Part shown: positions 1 through 8,945 of the stretch, piece after piece | Numbering within the stretch: the first letter of the stretch is position 1 | Layout: every line of letters starts with the position of its first letter | NCBI GenBank assembly: GCA_937928405.1 | Contig: CALFWZ010000016.1 | Coordinates: 1-64,000 of the forward strand | From: an uncultured Saprospiraceae bacterium | GTDB lineage: Bacteria > Bacteroidota > Bacteroidia > Chitinophagales > Saprospiraceae | Length of the DNA stretch: 64,000 nt | Direction of reading: 5' to 3' | The notes under the pieces: generated by a model | The model's database searches: none | Told to the model about the DNA's origin: nothing | Seen by the model: only the letters and a program-made list of their open reading frames with translations | Made by a program: the position numbers and the translations under genes

Positions 1-570
1 GATTATGATTTTAATTATAACCATGCTCCTATTTTACCCCTGGCCAGTCATGACACCAATGGAAACGTCATTTATATTGGATCAATTTGTAAAACCGTGG
101 CACCAGTTTTTAGAATTGGCTATTTAATAGCTCCACAAGAATTTGTGGATGAAGCGGCCCTACTTAGGGGCTTGATAGATCGACAGGGAGATGCGATTTT
201 AGAATTGACTTTTGCTAATTTTATTAAAACTGGCGAATTGGATAGTCATATTCGGAAGGTAATGAAAATCTATAAAAAGCGACGTGATCTATTTTGTGCG
301 CTTTTAACAAATGAATTAAAGGACTATTTCGAATTTGAAATTCCAAAAGGTGGAATGGGAATTTGGGCAAAATTAAATCCAGATTATTCTTGGGAAAATG
401 TTTCAGAAATCGCCAGGAAGTTTAAACTAGAAATTGGCAATTGGCAGCGTTATGATCGTATTAAATCTGGTCATAATTATATTCGAATTGGTTTTGCATC
501 CTATAACGAACAAGAGATTTATGAATTAATTAAGCGATTTAAAATAACATTTAAATCGATAAACAGTTAG
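1..570 (+). CDS. MocR/PdxR-like PLP-dependent aminotransferase, C-terminal part (5' end outside window)
   Basis: The frame is open from base 1, so the gene starts before the window; the GTG at 97 is an internal valine. The first codons read DYDFNY, the usual motif around the PLP-binding Asp/Tyr of fold-type I aminotransferases. SICKTVAPVFRIGYL follows, whose Lys (codon 31, bases 91-93) should be the Schiff-base lysine. The rest (HIRKVMKIYKKRRD, GGMGIWAKL, NYIRIGFA) matches the C-terminal half of MocR-type proteins, in which a GntR winged helix precedes an aminotransferase domain. These are usually transcriptional regulators using PLP as cofactor. The winged helix is not visible, so a plain class I/II aminotransferase remains possible. 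The stop overlaps the convergent gene on the other strand by four bases. Confidence 0.85.
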   Translation, partial: DYDFNYNHAPILPLASHDTNGNVIYIGSICKTVAPVFRIGYLIAPQEFVDEAALLRGLIDRQGDAILELTFANFIKTGELDSHIRKVMKIYKKRRDLFCALLTNELKDYFEFEIPKGGMGIWAKLNPDYSWENVSEIARKFKLEIGNWQRYDRIKSGHNYIRIGFASYNEQEIYELIKRFKITFKSINS

Positions 571-1875
571 AGGTTATTTTTTTCAAATTTCCATTGCCCT
601 CCAATTCTAATTGTAAAATTTTCATCCAAATAAGGATTGGCCGCTACCCAACCTTTGGTCTTTAAACTGAAATCGAGATAAGGTGTGAAATTTTTAAAGG
701 TTGGCGCTAATTTTAATGCTAATAATCCCCCTACCCTTTTTTGACGATCCTCATATAATTGATTTTCTGGTTGTTGCCAACCAGCGAGTCTGACCATTCC
801 CCATTGATTTCTAAATTCTAAGTCAATTCCTAAGGAAGAAATATGTCTATTTCGAAATAATTTAGGACTGATAAAACCTCCAAATTTTTCGGTTTTAAAG
901 AAAATGTTCCCACCAACCATATATCCAAATGAAGTCATATGGTGCCTTACCGAAAAATTGTATTTAATTTTCGAACCTAACGCATCAATTCCTAATAAAT
1001 TAATATCCAGAAAGTTGATAAATGTCAGTTTGAATTGAGTTTTTAAAAAACGTTGAGCATCAGCTGATAAGTCATTAAATTCCACGTATCTATCTATTCC
1101 TACTCCGGAAGGATGAATCCCTCTTTCTGCATAAGGAGCGAAAGGATTGAACAAATCATAAGTAGCATTAATCGGATCGAAGCCATTGGGATCTCTTTTT
1201 AAAATGTCGGTTCCTTCTCTATTTTTAAATTTCACCAAACCTTTAGAACCTGGTCGAGTAGAGCCAAAAAGGTAAAAAGAATTAACCAAATAATTTCCCC
1301 AATATAACCCATAATTCCAGGTATTCACTTGATCAAAAAAGACATCCTTCTCAATGGCTAGAACAAATTCTAAGTTACCTTCACTTCCTGAAGTTGCTTC
1401 TCGAACCATATCAGCGGGATGCAGTAGTTTTAGTTGAATTAAATCTTCATCCCGTACGCCCCGCACTGCACCAGACCAATGGGCATTTCTACTTTTAAAT
1501 TTATACAAAGACAAAATGCTACGATGAGATTCTTCGTGCAACCAAGTGTTGGAAAGTGGAATAGGTGCAAAGTCGAAAATAGACATGATAACTTTACTCC
1601 AAAAGGCTCCTTTTTTTCCCAATCGTTTTCTACCAAATTGCGCTATGCCATAATGCATAATAAAAGCTTTTTGATAATCGAATCGACTGTTCTATAGAAA
1701 CAGTGGGAAATTCAGATTTAAAATTATAGGGATATTCAGCGATGGGAAGATCTATGTAAAATTTAAGTGTCTCACTTTCTTGCGCTAAAGTTAGATTCGA
1801 TCCGATGAGAAAGGAAATAATAAATAGAAAATTCTTTTGAATTAGGATAGAAAACATAGATTGAAAAAACCTCAT
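567..1875 (-). pseudogene. Secreted, probably beta-rich conserved protein of unknown function, split by a frameshift
   Basis: Two overlapping frames make one protein. The first (1875 down to about 1690) starts with a signal peptide (hydrophobic stretch ending in TLAQ) and runs to FPTVSIE. The second continues from about 1691 to 567; upstream of its first ATG (1658) it already reads sensibly as NSRFDYQKAFIMHYGIAQFG. One missing base between about 1684 and 1697 explains the break, because adding one base after the GAA codon restores E-N-S-R. The remainder (about 365 residues) has many alternating aromatic and polar stretches typical of beta structure, plus an HEESH motif resembling a metalloprotease HExxH. 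I do not recognise the family. The joined length is about 435 residues. This is either a real pseudogene or a sequencing error. Confidence 0.7.
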
Positions 1876-1897
1876 TACCTTTATATTTTGGTTGATA

Positions 1898-1905
1898 CAA
1901 AGGTA
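1898..1905 (-). promoter_or_regulatory. Candidate -7 element (TACCTTTG) of the frameshifted gene
   Basis: On the minus strand this reads TACCTTTG, matching the Bacteroidota TAnnTTTG element, 22 bases before the ATG at 1875. No good TTTG -33 element lies 20 bases upstream, so support is partial. Confidence 0.4.
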
Positions 1906-2004
1906 TTTGGGTTAGACTAGGTTGTCATTAACATTTGATAAGAATAGAACGCTTTAGAATTTTGCAAATCGAAAAAAAAAGAGAATGAGAGATCAAAGAG
2001 CCCT

Positions 2005-2580
2005 TTAAGGGTTTACCAATTCTCTACGAATTCTACTTAGCGAAACATTGGTAATTCCCAGATAAGAGGCAATGTAAGAATGAGGAAGGATATTTTCTAA
2101 TGCTGGATATTGGTCTCTAAAATGAATTAATCTTTCTTTGGCATGCAAGGAGATTTGATTGATTTCTTTTTCTACTTTTTGCATAAGTTCTTTTTGCAAA
2201 ATAGCATTGGCCCACAATTCAATTTCACGATGTGTACTCATCAAATTCATTAATTTTTCTGTTGGAAAAGTAAGCAACTTAACATCCGTCAATGCCTGAA
2301 TATTTAAGATCGATCTATCAGATTTTGTTCTAACCAAATTTGGAGGAATACAAGAATTATCCGTAAAAAATGAAAGCGTTATATCTGCTCCTTGTCCATT
2401 TACAACATAACTTCTGCAAATTCCTTCGAGGAGTAGATATTCTTTATTATTTATCTTTCCTTTTTCAATAATCAATTCTCCTTCATGAAAAGAAAGCGGT
2501 GTCATTATTTCTACGAATCTTTTTGAAGCATGAAGAGATAAAAAGAATTTTTCGTTTATATATGATGATAATTCTACCAT
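2005..2580 (-). CDS. Crp/Fnr family transcriptional regulator
   Basis: 191 residues. An N-terminal cyclic-nucleotide-binding-like beta-roll (about residues 15-115, with FHEGELIIEKG and LLEGICRSYV) is followed by a helical dimerisation region and a C-terminal helix-turn-helix (IASYLGITNVSLSRIRREL, near residues 168-186). This short architecture is the common Bacteroidota Crp/Fnr type. The effector is unknown and no Fe-S cysteine cluster is visible. The gene stands alone, with a terminator-like hairpin between it and the upstream lipoprotein gene. A second, related regulator lies at 4767-5336. Confidence 0.9.
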   Translation of the reverse strand: MVELSSYINEKFFLSLHASKRFVEIMTPLSFHEGELIIEKGKINNKEYLLLEGICRSYVVNGQGADITLSFFTDNSCIPPNLVRTKSDRSILNIQALTDVKLLTFPTEKLMNLMSTHREIELWANAILQKELMQKVEKEINQISLHAKERLIHFRDQYPALENILPHSYIASYLGITNVSLSRIRRELVNP

Positions 2581-2618
2581 AGTTTATTGATTAGGAATAG
2601 GTTATTCAAAATAAAAAA

Positions 2619-2648
2619 TACAAGTCCTGCTATTAAACAGGCCTTGTA
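2619..2648 (-). terminator. Hairpin terminator downstream of the NTF2-like lipoprotein gene
   Basis: Arms TACAAGTCCTG (2619-2629) and CAGGCCTTGTA (2638-2648) pair with one mismatch around an 8-base loop. On the minus strand the stem is followed by a T-rich run. It sits 35 bases after the stop of the gene at 2684-3190. Confidence 0.7.
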
Positions 2649-2683
2649 AAAAAATATGTACAATCTAGATTTAAATAAAATAC

Positions 2684-3190
2684 TTATTCTTTATCCGTAG
2701 ACTTTACAATCGAGCTAACATGATCATTGACTACATACCAATTACCATTGGTTTTCTCTAATACATAACTGGTAATCATTCTATTAAAGTAAGGTTTCCC
2801 ATCTCGTTCCGGTTCTCGATAAACACTTTCTGTCACTGCGAAACCTACACTTTCTCCAACTTCGGTCTTAATGGTTTTAGTCTCCATGGTCCATAAAGAA
2901 TCTTGATACCAAACTCTATGGAAATTTAGAAAGCTATCCACTGAATGGATTAGTTCGGAACCTTGCATAATCAAAATCATGTTACCATCCGGTGGTAAGG
3001 TAGTTTCCAATGTTGCCAAATCTTTATTAATGATAGCTGTCAAGTGCTTGTCAAGCGTTTGATGAAAGGCTGCCTCATTCTGTTGTTTAGTGGAATCTAT
3101 TGGATCAGCCGTGTGATTTTCTGCGCATGAATTTATGATTAAAATCGTAATGGCGGCAAGGAGCAATTGTATTAGTTGGATATTTTTCAT
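2684..3190 (-). CDS. Lipoprotein with NTF2/SnoaL-like (DUF4440-type) domain
   Basis: 168 residues. The N-terminus is a lipoprotein signal with hydrophobic core and lipobox (IINSC, Cys near residue 22), so it is likely anchored in an envelope membrane. The mature part (about 40-165) looks like a cone-shaped NTF2-like fold: a long N-terminal helix (HQTLDKHLTAIINKDLATLE), a central strand region, and a C-terminal ...NGNWYVVNDHVS strand typical of DUF4440/SnoaL proteins. Such domains are found in many small enzymes and binding proteins, so no reaction can be assigned. It is transcribed alone and followed by a hairpin terminator. Confidence 0.75.
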   Translation of the reverse strand: MKNIQLIQLLLAAITILIINSCAENHTADPIDSTKQQNEAAFHQTLDKHLTAIINKDLATLETTLPPDGNMILIMQGSELIHSVDSFLNFHRVWYQDSLWTMETKTIKTEVGESVGFAVTESVYREPERDGKPYFNRMITSYVLEKTNGNWYVVNDHVSSIVKSTDKE

Positions 3191-3234
3191 AATTCTATTT
3201 GTTTATTGGATAGACTGGAAGATTTACTAAAAGT

Positions 3235-3756
3235 TCATTTTCTATAGACAAAAGCAGCTAAATTTGTGTCAATAATTAAGGCATTTTCTAGTTCAGCGTC
3301 GGATGGCTTTTCAAATTCACCTTCCATAAAATCAAACATTTCTGTGGTTACTTCAAATGAAAAAGTTGATCCTTTTTTTATATTCCGATCTAATACTCGT
3401 TGTCGTCTGATGGCTAGCGGAGCAACGACATAATGTAGTTGCGTCAATAGGTTGGCTTCTTCTGACAAGGTAGAAAACAATTTTCTTTTTGATTGTTTTG
3501 TAAACCCAAGATCAAGAATTACTTGAGAACCACCCGAAACTATTTCTTTAGAAATAGACCAAATTTGGTTTTCACACCGTTCTACCCTTTCCATGATCCA
3601 ATCCAAGTCCATAGGCTGGGTTAAATCTTCTCCAAATAGTTTCCACATCCATTGATCGATCGACATATGGACACCATTCACCTTTTTTGCTAAGTTGTTA
3701 GAATAGGTAGTTTTTCCAGCACCTTGGGGGCCAAAAACTACATGTATTTTACTCAT
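3235..3756 (-). CDS. P-loop AAA_33/zeta-toxin-like ATPase or kinase
   Basis: 173 residues. The start has a Walker A motif (VFGPQGAGKTTYSN, residues 7-20). A strand ending QVILDLGF (about 90-97) is the second nucleotide-site strand, and an Arg-rich lid segment (AIRRQRVLDRN) follows. This is the small-molecule kinase-like AAA_33 layout, seen in chloramphenicol-phosphotransferase-like and zeta-like proteins. The phosphoacceptor is unknown. It is the last gene of a three-gene unit with the thioesterase and HabA-like protein; the gap to the thioesterase gene is 2 bases, so co-transcription is likely. Confidence 0.8.
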   Translation of the reverse strand: MSKIHVVFGPQGAGKTTYSNNLAKKVNGVHMSIDQWMWKLFGEDLTQPMDLDWIMERVERCENQIWSISKEIVSGGSQVILDLGFTKQSKRKLFSTLSEEANLLTQLHYVVAPLAIRRQRVLDRNIKKGSTFSFEVTTEMFDFMEGEFEKPSDAELENALIIDTNLAAFVYRK

Positions 3757-3758
3757 TT

Positions 3759-4187
3759 TTATGTTTTTTTAGGATGTAGAATCATACAAGTTGAGGTAGC
3801 ATGAGCATAAATATTATTTTCGTCATCTTTTAACACCGCTTCAGAAATACCTAACCTTTTCGATACTTTAATGATCTTACCTTCTGCGATCAACGGTGTA
3901 TTTAAAGGAACGCTTTTCAACATTTTCACATTTAAATCTATGGTCGTATAACCAAGGTTTTCTCCCAGGGCAGTATGTACCGCACAACCGGTAGCAGAAT
4001 CTAGAACCGTTGCGGCAAAACCTCCATGTACTGTGCCTAATGGATTGATATGTCGTTCATCAGCCGTAGCTTCAAAAATGATTTTTCCATGAGCAACGTC
4101 CATAATTTTCATGGGAAAAGTGTCTGCAATAGAGGGACCTGGGATCTCCCCATTTTTCATTTTTATTAATAATTCTAAACCTGTCAT
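3759..4187 (-). CDS. PaaI-family hotdog thioesterase
   Basis: 142 residues, the usual length for a single hotdog domain. The active-site region reads NPLGTVHGGFAATVLDSATGCAVHTAL (about residues 47-73), with the HGG signature and a downstream Asp. The family hydrolyses acyl-CoA thioesters, often aryl-CoA. Two-base gaps on both sides place it in an operon between the HabA-like membrane protein and the P-loop ATPase. The natural substrate cannot be told from the sequence. Confidence 0.88.
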   Translation of the reverse strand: MTGLELLIKMKNGEIPGPSIADTFPMKIMDVAHGKIIFEATADERHINPLGTVHGGFAATVLDSATGCAVHTALGENLGYTTIDLNVKMLKSVPLNTPLIAEGKIIKVSKRLGISEAVLKDDENNIYAHATSTCMILHPKKT

Positions 4188-4189
4188 AA

Positions 4190-4651
4190 TTAGTTTTTAG
4201 TAGTTTTTAAGGCACTTTTTTCTTTATTAAATAATCCAAATAAAATTTGAATAGTAGCAATGAGAATAGCCACGGCTCCTGAATTTAAGAAAAAATCTAC
4301 AATATTTTCCTTTCCCTGGGTTGTTCCAAAACCTGCTCCGGCCATAGGAGTTCCAGAAATTGTACCCCAAGCAGCTCCTAAAACCAATCCAATCCAAATT
4401 CCATACATACTGAACACAGAGAGTCGATAACACCAAGTCAATCCTGTTTCTGATAATTTTAATCGATTCCAAATCAATCCAAATAAAATCAATACAATTC
4501 CATGTTGCATGGCTGAAAGGTGAGCAGACAAGCCTAATTTTGGATTGGTAAATAAGGGAATCATCATTCCGTTTAATAATCCCAAAAAAAATAAAAAGAC
4601 GCCAGCAATAATCAATTTTTGTATATGAATTCGCTCATGGTTAGTTTCCAT
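4190..4651 (-). CDS. HabA/HabB-like integral membrane protein (hydroxylaminobenzene mutase family)
   Basis: About 153 residues with four predicted membrane helices. The first helix pair carries FLGLLNGMMIPLFTNPKLG followed by LSAHLSAMQHG, the pattern I recall from hydroxylaminobenzene mutases. LGAAWGTISGTPMAGAG lies between helices 3 and 4. The family name comes from nitroaromatic degradation, but most members have no tested activity. I chose the ATG at 4651 rather than 4696: the conserved part begins shortly after it, and a TATCTTTA -7-like element lies between the two. It leads the operon with the thioesterase and P-loop ATPase. Confidence 0.7.
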   Translation of the reverse strand: METNHERIHIQKLIIAGVFLFFLGLLNGMMIPLFTNPKLGLSAHLSAMQHGIVLILFGLIWNRLKLSETGLTWCYRLSVFSMYGIWIGLVLGAAWGTISGTPMAGAGFGTTQGKENIVDFFLNSGAVAILIATIQILFGLFNKEKSALKTTKN

Positions 4652-4766
4652 ACAGTTACTTATTTTATCAAGAAACTGTAAAGATATTAGGTCCAATTCA
4701 TTAATCCATTAACATATGTTAAGTAATGAGGCCATTGGAAAATAAGATGATAATGATGGGAAGGGA

Positions 4767-5336
4767 TTAAGAAATCGTAGAATTAGCCCGGATTCTACTT
4801 AAGGAAACTTGGGTAATCCCTAGATAGGAAGCGATATATTTAAGTGGCACCTTTTGCATCAGTTCTTCTTTGAGGATTAAAGCGGCATACCGTTCTTTAG
4901 CAGAATGAAATTGAATGTTTTCTACTCGTTCCACAACAGCAATGTAGGAAGCTTCCAACAATAAGAGATATAACCGTTCAATATTTGGATAAGTTTTGAA
5001 TAACTCAAAAAATTGAGTAGCATTAATGGCGATCAATTCTCCATCTTCCAATAATTGGATAGCTTTGGCAGACGGCTTATTTGTCAATAAACTCTTCACT
5101 CTAGCGACCAAATCACCTGCTAGGGCAAAATATTCAGTGACTTCAATTCCGTCCTTATAGTAAAAGGTTCTTACTACCCCAGATCTTAAAAAATAGATGG
5201 CATTAGCAGTGCTTCCAATTGCTTCTATAATTTCTTGCTTGCTCCCTTTTTTAATGGAACAGGTTTTTTGTATCGCTGCTATTTCAGTTTCTGAAAGTTT
5301 TATGAGTTGTCCAAAATAATCAAAAAGTTCTTTCAT
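4767..5336 (-). CDS. Crp/Fnr family transcriptional regulator
   Basis: 189 residues. A cyclic-nucleotide-binding-like domain (about 20-120, with IYFLRSGVVRTFYY) is followed by a C-terminal helix-turn-helix (KYIASYLGITQVSLSRIRA). The chain ends a few residues after the recognition helix. It lies 115 bases upstream of the chosen start of the HabA-like/thioesterase/ATPase operon on the same strand, so it may regulate or be co-transcribed with it; that is inference from position. It resembles the regulator at 2005-2580 in layout and helix-turn-helix sequence. Confidence 0.9.
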   Translation of the reverse strand: MKELFDYFGQLIKLSETEIAAIQKTCSIKKGSKQEIIEAIGSTANAIYFLRSGVVRTFYYKDGIEVTEYFALAGDLVARVKSLLTNKPSAKAIQLLEDGELIAINATQFFELFKTYPNIERLYLLLLEASYIAVVERVENIQFHSAKERYAALILKEELMQKVPLKYIASYLGITQVSLSRIRANSTIS

Positions 5337-5407
5337 AGTGTATTGTAATAGATTTGATTATAAAGGTAGAAAAAATATGTATAGTTGGTCGGTTACGATA
5401 AAAATGG

Positions 5408-6070
5408 CTAGCTATTTCTTTTGAAGGTATTTCTAAAAAACACCCGATCATTCCCTTCAAAGGCAATTATCCCTGCATTCATGGAATAGTATAAAACCGT
5501 TTTACCTCTTCTAAAAATCCATATATTTTTTAGTACCTCATTCTCTAGTTCTACTTGTTCGTGATAAGTGAATAACTCTCCATACGGCGTATAGGTTTTG
5601 GTGGTATCAATATTACTAATTGGGATTCTGGCTTTAAGACTTCCAACATCTGCCACATTAATTTCTAGAAAAAGTGATTCTCCTTTTTTATCTCCAACTT
5701 TTTGCATATCGGGAGCAATCTCCAATATTCCTGAAAGACGAAAACTACTACGAAGATTTTCATATTCGTAATATCCATATGCTCTCGTTGGGTAAATATC
5801 TATTTTCTCACAGATTATATAATCATTGTACCGGAGGGGTTTTTGATTAGAATTAATTTCTCTGATAAAAGTAAATTCTCCAGTTTTCCCTTCAAAATAT
5901 AAAGTATCGTTTTCTAGCTCAAGATTAAATTTTTTAAATCTTTCACTATAATCAATCTTACCTAAATTGACACTATCGGATCGATTACAATTTAATCGAT
6001 AAGGACATGACTTAATGGTCCAGAGTATACCCAGGATGAAAACGGTAAGAACAATATGCCTTTTTTTCAT
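5408..6070 (-). CDS. Hypothetical membrane-anchored or exported protein
   Basis: 220 residues. One N-terminal hydrophobic segment (about 5-20) is followed by Cys-containing sequence (KSCPYRLNC); the lipobox is imperfect, so it may be a lipoprotein or a single-pass anchored protein. The rest is mixed beta-rich sequence with no motif I recognise. It ends with RKGKTVLYYSMNAGIIAFEGND, a pattern seen in many small Bacteroidota proteins of unknown role. It lies 20 bases downstream of the VOC lipoprotein gene on the same strand and is probably co-transcribed with it. Confidence 0.6.
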   Translation of the reverse strand: MKKRHIVLTVFILGILWTIKSCPYRLNCNRSDSVNLGKIDYSERFKKFNLELENDTLYFEGKTGEFTFIREINSNQKPLRYNDYIICEKIDIYPTRAYGYYEYENLRSSFRLSGILEIAPDMQKVGDKKGESLFLEINVADVGSLKARIPISNIDTTKTYTPYGELFTYHEQVELENEVLKNIWIFRRGKTVLYYSMNAGIIAFEGNDRVFFRNTFKRNS

Positions 6071-6090
6071 ATTCTAAATCTAGGGGTTTA

Positions 6091-6621
6091 TTATTTGGTC
6101 GTTGGTCCTCCCATTTTGGTAAGAAAACTATCAATGGGTTCCCATAGTTCAATTTTATTTCCTTCTAGGTCCATAATGTGAACAAATTTTCCGTATTCAT
6201 ACACGGCGATTTCGTCGAGAATGGTAACGCCATTTTGCTTAAGTTTTTTTACCAGTCCTTCTATGTTTTGAACACGGTAATTGATCATAAATTCTTTTTC
6301 AGAAAGATCAAAATAACTCGTGGTATCTGGAAATGGGTCCCAGTTTAGGTAATTAATTTCTTCTGGACGATTGGCATTTCTAAACTCAAAAGGTGAGCCG
6401 TAAGGACCGATCACAATTCCTAGATTGGTGCCATACCAGTATTTTACCTCTTTGGGGTTTTTAGCTTTAAAAAAGACGCCTCCAATTCCAGTTACTTTTG
6501 GAATGGTATCGATGGTTGGGGTTGAAATTGGTGATTTGGAGGAAGTAGGTACTTTCGTTTTATTCATCTCGCAACTACTGAATAAAACTACGGTTAGAAT
6601 TAAGACAGCGGTTTTTCGCAT
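6091..6621 (-). CDS. Lipoprotein with glyoxalase/VOC domain
   Basis: 176 residues. A lipoprotein signal (VVLFSSCEMNK, Cys near 17) precedes one vicinal-oxygen-chelate domain (about 42-165). The domain shows the expected pattern: GIGGVFFKAKNPKEVKYWYG at the start, a central NYRVQNIEGLVKKLKQNGV helix, and FVHIMDLEGNKIELWEP at the end, where the last Glu is a usual metal ligand. A VOC domain outside the cytoplasm is less common than the cytoplasmic form. Substrate unknown. It probably forms a two-gene unit with the hypothetical gene downstream. Confidence 0.8.
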   Translation of the reverse strand: MRKTAVLILTVVLFSSCEMNKTKVPTSSKSPISTPTIDTIPKVTGIGGVFFKAKNPKEVKYWYGTNLGIVIGPYGSPFEFRNANRPEEINYLNWDPFPDTTSYFDLSEKEFMINYRVQNIEGLVKKLKQNGVTILDEIAVYEYGKFVHIMDLEGNKIELWEPIDSFLTKMGGPTTK

Positions 6622-6697
6622 AAGCCTAGAATTTATTTTGAAGGTGGAATTGATAGTCTAAACTTAATAAAAAAATCTATATTATTGAAATTGGAAT

Positions 6698-7081
6698 TCA
6701 TGGCTGCAACACCGCCGCCACCTCCTCAAAATCCTGACACCATTTCGCTCCATTCCGCTCCGCCATCTCCCCTACTGCCTTTAGACTTTTTTTGATAAAT
6801 GGCTCAAATGGTCCATCAAATTCTGAAAAACAAAAGACCGTTTTTTCAGGGCGTTTGTTCGAGTCTTCGATGATTTCGGCAATGGAATAAACACCTTTCA
6901 TTTTGCTCGTGATAACATACAAGCAATAATCAGCAGACAATCGCTCTTCGATCTCTTTTTGTTTGAAGGCTTCTGTCCAATTTGGAACCACTGGATTATA
7001 GTAATTGATCGTTAATTTAGGAATTAATGCGTCTCGCCAAAGTGAATCATTACAGGTTCCTCCTAGAAATACTTTTTTCAT
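6698..7081 (-). CDS. Nucleoside 2-deoxyribosyltransferase-like protein
   Basis: 127 residues. The N-terminus KKVFLGGTCNDSLWRD, the middle SADYCLYVIT and the segment YSIAEIIEDSNKRPEKTVFCF follow the small deoxyribosyltransferase-like fold (DUF4406/Nuc_deoxyrib_tr_3 type). A Glu in the AEIIEDS segment sits where the catalytic Glu is expected. These enzymes cleave or exchange N-glycosidic bonds, and several relatives process NAD-related compounds. Its position 340 bases downstream of the nadV-like gene suggests, but does not prove, a role in nicotinamide nucleotide metabolism. Confidence 0.7.
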   Translation of the reverse strand: MKKVFLGGTCNDSLWRDALIPKLTINYYNPVVPNWTEAFKQKEIEERLSADYCLYVITSKMKGVYSIAEIIEDSNKRPEKTVFCFSEFDGPFEPFIKKSLKAVGEMAERNGAKWCQDFEEVAAVLQP

Positions 7082-7421
7082 AATTTGTTTGAGTTTTAAA
7101 TTTTGTTCTTCTTTCTATTTAACAGCAATGTACTCTTAGAATTTTTAAGTAATGGTAAGGTGTTGATATTTTTTTAAAATACTTTTAGAGAAAATTTTAA
7201 CTGAGTAAAATATATTTTTAGATATTAAACTTTAAAAAAAATCTTAAATATTAATAAAAGCTAGCCCCTTATTCTCTATAAACAAAGAGAATAGTTTTTC
7301 TCCATAAGCTATAGAACTCAAAAATTAAGAACCCTACTCTTTTTTCAAATAATAGTTGGTTTAAGAAAATCTAGATATAGAATATCAAGAAAATTCTAAC
7401 TTAGTAAAATTAAATTATCCC
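7082..7421. other. 340-base AT-rich intergenic stretch
   Basis: No coding frame is convincing. It holds a short hairpin (TATTCTCT 7270-7277, AGAGAATA 7286-7293, then GTTTTT on the plus strand) and a 22-base direct repeat with 20 matches (7190-7211 and 7389-7410). It must contain the end of the prs-nadV transcript and the promoter of the deoxyribosyltransferase-like gene, but I could not pick a clear promoter. Confidence 0.5.
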
Positions 7422-8909
7422 TTAAGAATTCTCAACCAAGGCATTCGACTGCAATTTTAAAAGTGCACGTATCTCAGAAAGGGTTGTCTCTTTCATAATT
7501 TTGCCATCTAAATAGACGGTTTCTAACAAACCTTCTTCTTCTTGGGCACTTGTAACCATATCTTCCATTGTTTGAACCGCTGTAGCAGTCCCAGAGAGCT
7601 TAATCATCCCTTTAGCAGATTTTTTGGTACCATCATCCGTTTTAGGATCTTTGAAAATGGGGCGTCCTTCGCCATTGACCTCTCCATAAGTGGCTTTCAT
7701 GGCAAAACCAAAAGTATCACGGGTAACATACTGGTAGGTATAAGATCCGATTCCAAATACCACGTTAGTGGAAGCGAATCCTTTGGCAGCAAGTTGGCTA
7801 CAAATGGCCTGACAGCGCTCTAGGGTGATGCTATCCCCATAAATGAGCCCAATATGTCCATCTAAGAGTTTATAGCCTGTGGACGTCTCTGTACCTCCAA
7901 AGGTTTCCCATAGACATTCAACGGAACCTTTAAATTCTGGAGTGCCCGGGATAGCCACAGGATCACCACAAATAATTTTTACTGGATCTCCGCTATCTGG
8001 CCGGATCACCACCTTTCCATCTCTACCCAAGATTTCTGATTTTAAGGTTGGAATAAACTCCGTGATTACCTTCCAATAATCCCAGGTATCTGAAACAATA
8101 CTGACGATTCCACTAGGATAGGTTTCTTCAATCAATCTACGGAACGTACCAATTTCATCATCTTGGGTTCCCATACACATAACAGAATGCTCGGTTGCTG
8201 AGACACTTCCACCTACCAACTCTTTCTCGACATCTGCTCCATAGTATGCTTCCAAAAAGTCAATAGCAGGGATGGTGTCTGTTCCGGTAAAACTAAGCAA
8301 GTGCCCGGCTCCACTCATCATCGCCGCTTCTAACCCTGCCATTCCTCTAAAACTAAAATCGTGTCCTTGCCAATTCACAAATTCAGGATCACCACCCGTT
8401 TTTTCAACATAACTATCTAAAATCTTACGGTATTGAAAGGCCATCGTCGCACTGGTGCAAGGCATCCAAATAATGCAAGACAGAATAGTTTCCAAGAAGT
8501 TGGTAATCCAGAAGAATTCTGGCTTTGTGTTTTTGATCGTAAACATGGGCATCCGGATCGGAACCAACATTCCTTCGGGAAGTGCTTTTATTTCAATCGG
8601 TAAATATCCAAGATCATGTAGGGCTTCCATATGTTCGTAGGTTATCGCCTCTGGTCCGAGATAACCTGAGATACGACGCTGATATTTTTTTATAACCGCA
8701 GACTTTGGTTGACCGAAAAAATCTCGATCAAAGGTTTCTACCAAATACTTTTTGATAAAATACTGAAGTCCAAAAAATACCACTTTATCAATCCCCTCAA
8801 TTCGAGATTTACGAGGGGTCCAATTTGAATAAACGAGTTCTGTTCCAACTGGATATTGTCGTCGATGATCTACTTTATATCCATCACAAAGATTCATTGG
8901 GTTTTGCAT
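7422..8909 (-). CDS. nadV: Nicotinamide phosphoribosyltransferase (NAMPT/NadV type)
   Basis: 495 residues, the NAMPT length. The N-terminus (MNLCDGYKVDHRRQYPVGT, then YSNWTPRKSR) is the family signature. FRGMAGLEAAMMSGAGHLLSF leads into TGTDTIPAIDF. EHSVMCMG, VSDTWDYW, IIRPDSGDP and GIGSYTYQYVTRDTFGFA mark the phosphate- and nicotinamide-binding parts of the barrel. The known reaction is nicotinamide plus PRPP giving NMN and pyrophosphate, in cytoplasmic NAD salvage. It is 36 bases downstream of a PRPP-synthetase homologue that would supply its substrate. A homologue using ADP-ribose pyrophosphate (the phage NARP1 Namat type) cannot be excluded from sequence alone, because the partner gene is divergent. 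Confidence 0.9.
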   Translation of the reverse strand: MQNPMNLCDGYKVDHRRQYPVGTELVYSNWTPRKSRIEGIDKVVFFGLQYFIKKYLVETFDRDFFGQPKSAVIKKYQRRISGYLGPEAITYEHMEALHDLGYLPIEIKALPEGMLVPIRMPMFTIKNTKPEFFWITNFLETILSCIIWMPCTSATMAFQYRKILDSYVEKTGGDPEFVNWQGHDFSFRGMAGLEAAMMSGAGHLLSFTGTDTIPAIDFLEAYYGADVEKELVGGSVSATEHSVMCMGTQDDEIGTFRRLIEETYPSGIVSIVSDTWDYWKVITEFIPTLKSEILGRDGKVVIRPDSGDPVKIICGDPVAIPGTPEFKGSVECLWETFGGTETSTGYKLLDGHIGLIYGDSITLERCQAICSQLAAKGFASTNVVFGIGSYTYQYVTRDTFGFAMKATYGEVNGEGRPIFKDPKTDDGTKKSAKGMIKLSGTATAVQTMEDMVTSAQEEEGLLETVYLDGKIMKETTLSEIRALLKLQSNALVENS

Positions 8910-8945
8910 ATTTTTTTATTTTGTTGATTAACAAATCAAACTCTT

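Noticed and set aside
1439..1697. Short frames on both strands across the frameshift region
   Set aside because: Antisense or out-of-frame shadows of the frameshifted gene.
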